Below, piece by piece: positions 8,168 to 14,727 of a DNA stretch of 14,727 nucleotides. This stretch comes from CAUZSN01 sp963582345 (GTDB taxonomy: Bacteria > Planctomycetota > Planctomycetia > Planctomycetales > Planctomycetaceae), in assembly GCA_963582345.1 (NCBI GenBank), contig CAUZSN010000074.1, positions 1-14,727 of the forward strand. Direction: 5' to 3'. A model generated the notes under the pieces. That model saw only the letters and a list, made by a program, of their open reading frames with translations, searched no databases and was not told the origin of the DNA. The stretch's first letter is position 1; every line of letters begins with the position of its first letter. The translations under genes were made by a program, and so were the position numbers.

Positions 8168-8902
8168 GTGTCCAACGCACAAGAGCAGGAACGGAAACGA
8201 TTTCTGACACAGTATTCCGAAATCGCGACACTGGCCGGCGGCTTGGCCCACGAGATCAAGAATCCTCTGTCGATTATCTCGATGAATCTAGAATTGTTGA
8301 ACGAAGAGCTGGAACAGGGCGATTCATCTCAGGATCGTCGAATGCTGATGAAAATCGAAACTGTTCAGCGAGAGTGCCACCATCTGGAGAATATCCTTGA
8401 CGCGTTTCTGCAATTTGCGAGAGTCGGAGAACTGGAACTGGTCGAATGGGATTTGAATCAGATTGTCAGGGACTTCATCGAATTCTATCAGCCAAAAGCT
8501 CGGGAAAGGCGCATTGAGATCAGCCCGCATTTAGGATCGGATCTACCGCCCGTCCGCTTAGATCCTGCATTAGTGCGGCAGGTTTTTATGAACTTAACTT
8601 TGAACGCTGAGCAAGCCATGTTGGATGGAGGATTGTTGGAATTACAAACCTACTTTCGCGAGGGCCGCGTTTATCTAGAATTTATCGACAACGGAACCGG
8701 AATGGACGAGCAAACGAATTCGAAAAAATTTCAAGTGTTCTTTTCGACAAAAACGGGAGGTAGTGGGCTGGGCTTGGTGACTGTGAAGAAAATCGTCGAA
8801 GCCCACCATGGAACGATCTCGTGTGACAGTGAATCGGGCCGCGGGACCAAGTTCACGATTTCATTACCTGCGGCTGACGCCGTCGTCGAAGACACATGTT
8901 GA
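8168..8902 (+). CDS. Sensor-less cytosolic histidine kinase, NtrB-like
   Basis: The 244 aa protein has a DHp and an ATPase domain only, with no membrane segment, PAS, GAF or HAMP domain. The H-box is GGLAHEIKNPLS with phospho-acceptor H28. The N-box is NLTLNAEQAM with N146, the G1 box is DNGTGM (174-179), the F-box is FQVFFSTK (188-195) and the G2 box is GGSGLGL (197-203). All catalytic motifs are present. GTG at 8168 is the likely start: an in-frame TGA lies at 8156-8158, and GGAAGGA is visible but about 14 bases upstream. The H-box sits only 27 residues from the N-terminus, so sensing must come from another protein or from an unconserved short helix. The response regulator follows after 6 bases and is the obvious partner. 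Confidence 0.92.
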   Translation: MSNAQEQERKRFLTQYSEIATLAGGLAHEIKNPLSIISMNLELLNEELEQGDSSQDRRMLMKIETVQRECHHLENILDAFLQFARVGELELVEWDLNQIVRDFIEFYQPKARERRIEISPHLGSDLPPVRLDPALVRQVFMNLTLNAEQAMLDGGLLELQTYFREGRVYLEFIDNGTGMDEQTNSKKFQVFFSTKTGGSGLGLVTVKKIVEAHHGTISCDSESGRGTKFTISLPAADAVVEDTC

Positions 8903-8908
8903 GTTCAA

Positions 8909-10324
8909 ATGACCAGAAAAGAACAAGCAATAGACCTGTCAGGGATCACGGTTCGAGTCCTAATTGTTGATGATGAAGAGGCACACGCGCAGGCTGTCGC
9001 CGAAAGCTTGCAGCGCGTCGGATGTGATTGCACTACGGCCAGCTCAGGTGAGCGTGGTGTCGTGCTGCTTGAAAGCGAAAACTTTGATGTCGTAGTAACC
9101 GACTTGAAGATGGACGACATCGATGGCCTGGCCATTCTGAGCAAGACGAAAGAAGAGCTTCCCGATGCAGAAGTAATTCTGCTGACCGGTCATGCGTCGG
9201 TCCAATCCGCTCTGGCCGCGGGGCAAGGTGGGGCGTCAATGTACTTGACCAAACCGTTGGACATCAACGAACTGCGAAACGCCGTTGACAAGGCATCGAC
9301 GCGCATGCGATTGATTCGGCGGAACGCCGAGCTAAATAGGTTCCTGGACGAAAAATTCGGTTTTGAAGGAGTCGTCGGCAATAGCACGGCAATGAACAAG
9401 GTCATAGAACAGTTAAAGCATGTCGCGCCGACGAGCAGCACCGTTTTGATTCATGGTGAAAGCGGTACTGGAAAGGAATTAGTCGCTCGGGCCTTGCACC
9501 AGAACAGTGAACGCAAGAGTAAACCATTCGTTCCGCTCAACATTTCCGCTTTACCCAACAGCATTCTGGAAAGCGAATTGTTTGGCCACGAACCGGGCGC
9601 GTTCACCGGAGCCGATCGGAAACGAATCGGAAAATTTGAATACGCCAACGGTGGAACTCTGTTCTTGGATGAAGTAGGTGAAATGCCGATGGAAACACAA
9701 ATCAAACTGTTGCGTGTCTTGGAAGACCGCAAGGTTTCGCGGTTGGGCGCGAACGAAGAAGTCAATGTGAATGTCCGACTGGTGGCCGCAACTAATGCGG
9801 TGTTGGAAGACAGCGTCAAATCAGGAAAATTTCGGAAAGATCTGTACTATCGATTAAAGGTGGTTTCCATCTACCTACCACCGTTGCGCGAGCGGCGCGT
9901 GGATATCCCTTTTCTGATCGACAATTTTCGCACAAAGTTTTCCGAAAGCTATGGTCGCGACGTTCCTGTCGTTTCGCGCGCTGCGCGCCAGGCACTGATG
10001 TGCTACGATTGGCCCGGTAACATTCGCGAATTACGTAACACGGTCGAGCAAATGCTGGTCCTTGATTCCGATGGACTTCTAGACGTGGACGACCTTCCCG
10101 ACAGCATTGCGCTGCCTGGCGCCGAAAATGAAGATGGAGGCGTAACCGCCGCGTTCTTCGGCGCCGACGCTCTGATTGGCAAACCTCTGTCCGAAGTCGA
10201 GAAGCACTATATCCAGCGTGCGTTAGAGTTGACCGATTGCAACCGCGAAGAAGCTGCCTCGCTGCTCGGCATTGGCGAACGCACCCTTTACAGAAAAATC
10301 AAGGAATACGGTCTGCGTCAATAG
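8909..10324 (+). CDS. Sigma-54-dependent response regulator, NtrC family
   Basis: NtrC-type regulators bind DNA upstream of sigma-54 promoters and use ATP to open the promoter complex. The 471 aa protein has three domains. The receiver (about 14-128) has acidic D21 and D22, phospho-acceptor D65, T93 and K115. The AAA+ domain (about 152-390) has Walker A GESGTGKE (183-190), the sigma-54 contact loop GAFTGA (230-235) and Walker B LFLDE (251-255). A Fis-type helix-turn-helix occupies about 427-469 (NREEAASLLGIGERTLYRKI). All motifs are intact, so it should be a real sigma-54 activator, not a sigma-70 TyrR-like variant. The ATG lies 6 bases after the kinase stop and has no separate ribosome site, which suggests translational coupling and one operon. 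Its targets are not evident in the window. Confidence 0.95.
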   Translation: MTRKEQAIDLSGITVRVLIVDDEEAHAQAVAESLQRVGCDCTTASSGERGVVLLESENFDVVVTDLKMDDIDGLAILSKTKEELPDAEVILLTGHASVQSALAAGQGGASMYLTKPLDINELRNAVDKASTRMRLIRRNAELNRFLDEKFGFEGVVGNSTAMNKVIEQLKHVAPTSSTVLIHGESGTGKELVARALHQNSERKSKPFVPLNISALPNSILESELFGHEPGAFTGADRKRIGKFEYANGGTLFLDEVGEMPMETQIKLLRVLEDRKVSRLGANEEVNVNVRLVAATNAVLEDSVKSGKFRKDLYYRLKVVSIYLPPLRERRVDIPFLIDNFRTKFSESYGRDVPVVSRAARQALMCYDWPGNIRELRNTVEQMLVLDSDGLLDVDDLPDSIALPGAENEDGGVTAAFFGADALIGKPLSEVEKHYIQRALELTDCNREEAASLLGIGERTLYRKIKEYGLRQ

Positions 10325-10592
10325 ACCGGCCTGCCATCATCGCACCACAGGAAGCCTCGTCACGCTGGCGGAAACAGTGTCAGGCCAATCATTACGACGA
10401 GGCACATCATGCGAGGACAGGGGCCTGAGCTATTGTAGCGATTCTATCTCGGCCGCAGATTTTCTGACAAAACTAAACGATACTTTTCAAGCGTTCCTGG
10501 GTTTGTTAGTTGTAGTGCAACAGTTTGTGTAAGTAAAGTTTCAACGCAGTCCGAGATTGGCGTTCGGTGGAGCTATCAAAAAAGGAAATCCA
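10325..10592 (+). other. Intergenic gap between the response regulator and the DUF1549 gene
   Basis: These 268 bases contain no gene I can support. Short open frames running out of the regulator's 3' end have no family features. I found no strong terminator and no promoter with acceptable -35/-10 spacing. A promoter for the DUF1549-DUF1501 pair presumably lies here, because a transcript reading through from the regulator is not obviously expected. Confidence 0.5.
10582..10586 (+). promoter_or_regulatory. Ribosome binding site that sets the DUF1549 start at 10593
   Basis: AAGGA lies 6 bases before ATG 10593. An in-frame ATG at 10557 would add 12 polar residues ahead of the signal peptide and overlap this site. 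The downstream start is therefore preferred. Confidence 0.75.
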
Positions 10593-12464
10593 ATGAGCCA
10601 ATTTTCGAAGCAAAGTTCGACACAAATTCTTTGCCAGTCGGGAATTGCGGGCTCACTTGTGATTGGCGTGTTGGTTGGCTCTTTAGTTGCCGCGAAGCCG
10701 GCTGATCTGGGCAATCGAAAGAGTTCTCACAAGGTTGCTACCAAGGTCGATCAGCTTATTGCTGCAGAGCTGCGACAAAGCCGTTCTGCCCTTGCTGAGC
10801 GGACAAGTGACGAGGACTTTTTGCGCCGCGTGACCGTTGATCTGGCCGGAACGATTCCGTCGCCACGTGAAGTTACCCTATTCGGACTGAACCCGGACCC
10901 GCACAAACGAGTCAAGTTGATCGACCGACTACTCGAATCGGACGACTATGCTCAGAATTGGGGACGGTATTGGCGTGACGTCGTGTTAATGCGTGCGACG
11001 AACCCCCGAGTGCGGATTATGCAGGTCCAATTCGAATCATGGATGGTCGATCAAATGAGTCAGAATACGAGTTGGGACAAGATCGCCACAGCGATGCTCA
11101 CGGCCACAGGCGACGTGCGCGAAAATGGTGAAACAGCATTAATGTTCGCGCATATGGGACAGGCGCAAGAAATTGCCGCGGAGACGTCGCGGATCTTTCT
11201 TGGCATTCAAATCCAGTGTGCAAATTGCCATGATCATCCAACTGACAATTGGAAGCGGAAACAATTCCATCAGTTAGCCGCGTTCTTTCCGCGGGTTGGA
11301 GTTCGACAAAATCGAAACAATGACATACGGTCGTTCGAAGTATTCTCGGTGAATTTTGACACATCTCGACGTCGGGGTCAGTTCCTGCAGAACCCCGAAA
11401 AATTTTTCCGTTTGCTGGACCGGAATCGTGATGACAAGCTGACTAAAACCGAAGCTGGCCGCACTCAATTTGCTCGCCGATTTGATCGGATCTTGGAGCG
11501 CGGCGATTTAAACAACGACGGCGCCATCAGCCTGGCCGAATTCAAAAAGGCGGCCCGTCCCAATCCGAATAATCAGCCGGGTCGGGGATCGGCCGAGTAT
11601 TACATGCCCAATTTAAACAAACCGTCGTCGCGTGGCACGAAGACCAATCCGGTCTTTTTCGCTACGAATGCGAAGGTGCGGAGCGGGAGCGATGACCTGG
11701 AGCGCCGCCAGTCGTTGTCGCGATTTCTGACCTCATCAACCAACGATTGGTTTGCTAAAGCATTCGTCAATCGAATTTGGGCCGAGATGTTGGGCGAGGG
11801 ATTCTATACGCCGATTGACGACATCGGTCCAGAACGCACACCGGTTTTTCCTACAGTGCTGGAGCTTCTGAGTGAGACATTCGTCGCCAACGGTCACGAT
11901 ATCAAATGGCTGTTCCGGACGATCGCCAACACCGAGACGTATCAACGACAGATTCGTGCCCGCGATGCCTCTGGTCAAACACTACCCTTTGCATCGGCAA
12001 CACCGACTCGATTACGAGCCGATCAGCTTTACAGCGCGATCGTAAAAGTGCTCGGGATCGGCGACGCATCTGTGCAAGGCCCTGGCAACAGAATGGGAAG
12101 CGGCTACCGCGGACCTAGGTCACCTCGCGCTGCTTTCAGCGTCTTATTCGGGTTCGATCCGTCGACACCACAAGAAGACCTAATCGGAAACGTACCGCAG
12201 GCACTATTTATGATGAATTCGCCTGTGATCAATAATTTGATTCGCGCTAACGGCAACACTCGGATTGGCCGTATCCTGTCGGAATACAAGGATAATAAAG
12301 AAGCCGTGATCGAACTGTACTTACTTGTTTTGGCCCGTGAACCGTCAGAAAAGGAAATGAAGATCTGTCTGGATTACATCAAATCCGTCAAGAACCGCAA
12401 CGAGGTATTCGAGGATTTGTCGTGGAGCCTGTTGAATTCTAGTGAGTTTCTATCCAAACGATAA
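10593..12464 (+). CDS. Exported DUF1549/DUF1553 protein with inserted EF-hand pair
   Basis: The function of this planctomycete-type family is not established. The 623 aa product begins with a Sec-like signal peptide (hydrophobic about 18-34, SLVIGVLVGSLVAA). A DUF1549 domain (about 50-235) follows, including FLRRVTVDLAGTIPSP and the haem-c-like motif CANCHDHP (C209, C212, H213). A short region holds two EF-hand loops: D276 to E287 (DRNRDDKLTKTE) and D305 to E316 (DLNNDGAISLAE). The DUF1553 domain (about 360-620) has FVNRIWAEMLGEGF and ends with the typical LNSSEFL. The calcium ligand positions are well kept in both loops. Many relatives are 800-1,100 aa with an N-terminal cytochrome-like domain, which is absent here. 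The DUF1501 gene follows 90 bases downstream. Start at ATG 10593 was chosen by ribosome site; an in-frame ATG at 10557 exists. Confidence 0.9.
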   Translation: MSQFSKQSSTQILCQSGIAGSLVIGVLVGSLVAAKPADLGNRKSSHKVATKVDQLIAAELRQSRSALAERTSDEDFLRRVTVDLAGTIPSPREVTLFGLNPDPHKRVKLIDRLLESDDYAQNWGRYWRDVVLMRATNPRVRIMQVQFESWMVDQMSQNTSWDKIATAMLTATGDVRENGETALMFAHMGQAQEIAAETSRIFLGIQIQCANCHDHPTDNWKRKQFHQLAAFFPRVGVRQNRNNDIRSFEVFSVNFDTSRRRGQFLQNPEKFFRLLDRNRDDKLTKTEAGRTQFARRFDRILERGDLNNDGAISLAEFKKAARPNPNNQPGRGSAEYYMPNLNKPSSRGTKTNPVFFATNAKVRSGSDDLERRQSLSRFLTSSTNDWFAKAFVNRIWAEMLGEGFYTPIDDIGPERTPVFPTVLELLSETFVANGHDIKWLFRTIANTETYQRQIRARDASGQTLPFASATPTRLRADQLYSAIVKVLGIGDASVQGPGNRMGSGYRGPRSPRAAFSVLFGFDPSTPQEDLIGNVPQALFMMNSPVINNLIRANGNTRIGRILSEYKDNKEAVIELYLLVLAREPSEKEMKICLDYIKSVKNRNEVFEDLSWSLLNSSEFLSKR

Positions 12465-12541
12465 GTCGAGTGGGATTTTCAGTACCTGGCACCGCTGGAT
12501 TGCGTTCGAGAATCACGAAGACAAAATTGGTGTATAAATTT

Positions 12542-12547
12542 AAGGGA
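12542..12547 (+). promoter_or_regulatory. Ribosome binding site of the DUF1501 gene
   Basis: AAGGGA lies 7 bases before ATG 12555 and favours that start over an in-frame ATG at 12600. A TATAAA stands just upstream in the gap, but without a matching -35, so a separate promoter for this gene is possible but not shown. Confidence 0.6.
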
Positions 12548-12554
12548 CATACCG

Positions 12555-13835
12555 ATGGGTTTGACACATCATCAAGAGGTTCGGATTCGTCGACGGGCAA
12601 TGACACGTCGTAGCTTTCTACACTACGTCTCGGCCGGAACGATCGCTGCAGGCACATTGAACCTGCGTGACTTGATCAGTCTCCAGGCCGCTGAGCTTCG
12701 CAAGCAGGGTCGCTCAATGATCTTGCTGTGGATGGCCGGCGGACCTAGCCAGCTTGAAACGTTCGACCCCAAGCCCGAATCAAGCAATGGCGGATCAACC
12801 GAGGCGATCCAAACCTCTGTTTCCGGAATACAGATCGCGAATGGTTGGGAGCGGACGGCGAATATGATGAACGACATTGCGCTGATTCGGTCGATGACGA
12901 ATCGCGAAGGAAGCCACCCGCGAGCAACCTACCAGATGCACACCGGCTATATTCCTTCGGGCAGCGTCAAGCATCCCAGTTTGGCCGCTTGCATTGCCAA
13001 GGAAATTGCGGATCCGAAATTTGATCTACCTGCGGTTGTTTCGGTCGGTCGGACTCAGGGCGCTGGATTCCTTGGCGTCGATTACGAACCGTTCGTCGTC
13101 AATAGACCGGGGCAACTTCCCCAAAACATGGAAAACGTCGTTAACACTTCTCGGTATCAACAGCGACTGAATCTTCTGGACCGACTGGAAGAAGATTTTT
13201 CCTCACGTGGTGGTAAAATCGTTGTGAATAACCATCGAAAGCTGTACGGCAAGACGTCGAGATTAGTCTTGAGTCCAAACGTCAAGGCCTTTGAACTAGA
13301 AGAAGAGTCACAGGAGTTGCGTGAGCAATACGGCAATAGCAATTTTGGTCGCGGCTGCCTGCTGGCTCGGCGTTTGGTCGAAGCGGGAGTCACGTTTGTC
13401 GAGGTGCGCTCGGGCGGTTGGGACACTCACCAGGACAATTTTGAACGCACAACAACCCTAGCGTCGCAGGTTGATCCAGCAATGGCCACTCTGATCGCAG
13501 ATCTGAAGGATCGCGGTTTTCTGGATCGCACGCTGGTGGTATGGATCGGCGAGTTCGGACGTACGCCGCGCATCAATCCTCGCACCGGCCGAGACCACTA
13601 TCCGAGAGTCTTCAACGCTGCTATGGCAGGCGGCGGGGTGAAGGGTGGCCAGGTGATTGGTGCATCGACGAACGATGGCACCGCTGTTGCCAAGGATCCG
13701 GTAAGTATCAACGATATTTTTTGCTCAATCTGCAAGTCGTTGAACGTCGATCCACGTGTGGAGAACATTAGCCCTCTGGGTCGTCCGATGAAGATTGTCG
13801 ATGGAGGTAATGTCATCCCGAATCTCTTCGGCTAG
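12555..13835 (+). CDS. DUF1501 protein with Tat signal, sulfatase/phosphatase-fold family
   Basis: DUF1501 proteins belong to the alkaline phosphatase/sulfatase-like superfamily; their substrates are unknown. The 426 aa product has a twin-arginine signal TRRSFLHYVSAGTIAAG (17-33), so it should be exported folded. Conserved landmarks are GGPSQLETFDPKP (62-74), SHPRATYQMHTGY (120-132), GGWDTHQDNF (287-296) and GEFGRTP with GRDHYP (332-338 and 345-350). The His and Asp residues in these motifs are the likely metal ligands of the fold. Length is typical. It follows the DUF1549/DUF1553 gene by 90 bases in the same direction. This pairing recurs across planctomycete genomes, so the two probably act together outside the cytoplasm. 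An alternative start at 12600 would leave the twin-arginine motif only two residues from the N-terminus. Confidence 0.93.
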   Translation: MGLTHHQEVRIRRRAMTRRSFLHYVSAGTIAAGTLNLRDLISLQAAELRKQGRSMILLWMAGGPSQLETFDPKPESSNGGSTEAIQTSVSGIQIANGWERTANMMNDIALIRSMTNREGSHPRATYQMHTGYIPSGSVKHPSLAACIAKEIADPKFDLPAVVSVGRTQGAGFLGVDYEPFVVNRPGQLPQNMENVVNTSRYQQRLNLLDRLEEDFSSRGGKIVVNNHRKLYGKTSRLVLSPNVKAFELEEESQELREQYGNSNFGRGCLLARRLVEAGVTFVEVRSGGWDTHQDNFERTTTLASQVDPAMATLIADLKDRGFLDRTLVVWIGEFGRTPRINPRTGRDHYPRVFNAAMAGGGVKGGQVIGASTNDGTAVAKDPVSINDIFCSICKSLNVDPRVENISPLGRPMKIVDGGNVIPNLFG

Positions 13836-13856
13836 ACAGAAATCCACAAACACAAT

Positions 13857-14672
13857 CTACGCTTCTTTCGCGTCGTCTTTTTTCCGTTTCGGTCGAAAAA
13901 ACTGCATCGATTGCCGGACGACCATTTTTCGTCTGGCCAATCGGATCGACAATGACAGCAGATAATTCCGCCAACCGGGCACAATGTATTGACGTTTTTT
14001 GTCGAGCGCCTTCAATGCGGATTTAACGACTTGGTTTGGCGTATGCGATCGCCGCTTCTTCAGCCAGCCAGCAACGCCGGCGATGCCGAAGAATTCGGTT
14101 GCGACAGTGCCAGGACACAACGCCATCACCGTGACATCGCGTTCGCGAGTCTCCGCCCACAACGCTTCGCTGAAGTGCAGAACAAATGCTTTGGTCGAGG
14201 CGTACACGGGCATGTACGCGACCGGCTGGAACCCTGCCAGCGACGAGACGTTGATGATTGCGCCGTGACCGCGGTCCAACATTCCCGGCAGGATACGGTA
14301 GGTCAGATCGATCGTAGCTCCGATATTCAGGCGAGTCATCCGGAGCATGTGGTCGACGTCGGTGTCGCTCACTTCTCCGACAAATCCAAATCCCGCATTG
14401 TTGACCAAAAGTTCGATCGTATTTCCGCGACTTTTAACTTCGTCGAACAATTGTTTTGGGGCTGTTGGATCGCTAAGGTCGGCGACGATGATTGCCGATT
14501 TCGTACCGTGACGTGTGTCGAGATCCTTGGCGAGTTCTTCCATCCGTTCTCGTCGCCGTGCGGTCAAGATTAGGTGCATCCCACGCGCCGCCAGCCGTTG
14601 CGCAAATGCGGCACCAATTCCCGATGAGGCTCCTGTGACCAAGGCCCATCGATCTGCGTATGCGTCAAGCAC
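13857..14672 (-). CDS. Short-chain dehydrogenase/reductase (SDR family)
   Basis: SDR enzymes oxidise or reduce alcohols and ketones with NAD(P). The 271 aa protein is a classical SDR: cofactor motif TGASSGIG (13-20), NNAG (91-94), structural N116, and the catalytic triad S143 or S144, Y157 and K161 (in YASTK). TARRRER (37-43), with basic residues after the second strand, suggests a preference for NADPH. The C-terminus (about 203-271) is rich in Arg and Lys with a hydrophobic stretch (NYLLSLSIRLARRKMVV). This resembles relatives whose tail may associate with membranes or acyl substrates. The start is GTG with AGGAG 8 bases upstream. It converges on the DUF1501 gene with a 21-base gap. The substrate cannot be read from sequence. 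Confidence 0.93.
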   Translation of the reverse strand: MLDAYADRWALVTGASSGIGAAFAQRLAARGMHLILTARRRERMEELAKDLDTRHGTKSAIIVADLSDPTAPKQLFDEVKSRGNTIELLVNNAGFGFVGEVSDTDVDHMLRMTRLNIGATIDLTYRILPGMLDRGHGAIINVSSLAGFQPVAYMPVYASTKAFVLHFSEALWAETRERDVTVMALCPGTVATEFFGIAGVAGWLKKRRSHTPNQVVKSALKALDKKRQYIVPGWRNYLLSLSIRLARRKMVVRQSMQFFRPKRKKDDAKEA

Positions 14673-14680
14673 AACGCGAT

Positions 14681-14685
14681 CTCCT
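14681..14685 (-). promoter_or_regulatory. Ribosome binding site of the SDR gene (supports GTG start)
   Basis: On the minus strand AGGAG lies 8 bases before the GTG at 14672-14670. This supports the non-ATG start, which also gives the usual short lead before the cofactor motif. Confidence 0.75.
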
Positions 14686-14727
14686 ATGCATTACAGTTCC
14701 CAGCAACCCAGTCCACGAAACCGTAAC

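Noticed and set aside
7633..8251. Minus-strand frames of 160 and 122 codons over the pnp 3' end and kinase start
   Set aside because: They are antisense to well-conserved PNPase KH/S1 and kinase H-box coding, with no domain features.
10237..10532. Short frames running from the response-regulator end into the gap
   Set aside because: They overlap the conserved Fis-type helix-turn-helix in another frame and then continue by chance. There is no ribosome site or family.
12487..12503. TGGCAC followed by TTGC upstream of the DUF1501 gene, like a sigma-54 promoter
   Set aside because: The GG and GC are 12 bases apart instead of 10. Sigma-54 promoters are strict about this spacing.
13878..13901. 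T6-C and G-A6 inverted repeat near the convergent DUF1501 and SDR gene ends, as a bidirectional terminator
   Set aside because: It lies inside the SDR coding region, its stem is almost all A-T, and no T-run follows the stem on either strand.
13989..14573. Long plus-strand open frame of 194 codons
   Set aside because: It lies opposite the SDR gene, whose motifs are complete. The frame has no family features and no ribosome site.
1..14727. CRISPR array, insertion sequence, tRNA or defence-gene cluster
   Set aside because: I saw no regularly spaced repeats, no transposase, integrase or nuclease-type genes, and no cloverleaf-like element. The gaps are short and the genes mostly housekeeping.

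Overview
The window looks like chromosomal DNA from a planctomycete, probably a member of the Pirellulales or a relative. The strongest clue is the pair at 10593-13835: a DUF1549/DUF1553 protein followed by a DUF1501 protein with a Tat signal. This pair is abundant in planctomycetes and related PVC bacteria and uncommon elsewhere. The sensor-less NtrB/NtrC-type two-component pair and the long NfeD-type membrane protease fit the same group. Starts are mixed ATG and GTG. Shine-Dalgarno sites are clear before only some genes (pnp, DUF1549, DUF1501, SDR). The assignment is by protein family only, because no rRNA lies in the window.

Layout from left to right. At 3-452 is the 3' end of a spermidine-synthase-like protein cut by the window edge. 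It is followed by a short gap with a doubtful 41-43 codon ORF. At 657-3005 is priA, the replication-restart helicase. At 3137-5425 is an NfeD/ClpP-class membrane protease with two tandem protease folds; the first appears catalytically dead and the second has an intact Ser/Lys dyad. A TATAAT-type promoter candidate lies upstream of it and a long hairpin directly after it. At 5622-8055 is the classic rpsO-pnp pair (ribosomal protein S15 and polynucleotide phosphorylase). At 8168-10324 is a histidine kinase and a sigma-54-dependent response regulator separated by 6 bases. At 10593-13835 is the DUF1549/DUF1553 and DUF1501 pair. At 13857-14672, on the minus strand and convergent with a 21-base gap, is a short-chain dehydrogenase.

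Functionally, most of the window is housekeeping: replication restart, translation, RNA decay and membrane protein quality control. One regulatory pair and one exported planctomycete-specific pair accompany it. The kinase has no sensor or membrane segment, so its input must come from a partner protein. The regulator has all motifs needed to activate sigma-54 promoters, but no strong sigma-54 promoter was found here. The exported pair combines a Sec-type signal on the DUF1549/DUF1553 protein with a Tat-type signal on the DUF1501 protein. The former carries a CxxCH motif and two EF-hand loops placed between its two conserved domains.

I saw no CRISPR array, tRNA, rRNA, insertion sequence or defence island. 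The most unusual features are the pseudo-protease plus protease architecture of the NfeD protein and the EF-hand insertion in the DUF1549/DUF1553 protein. Neither proves a new system, but both can be tested.
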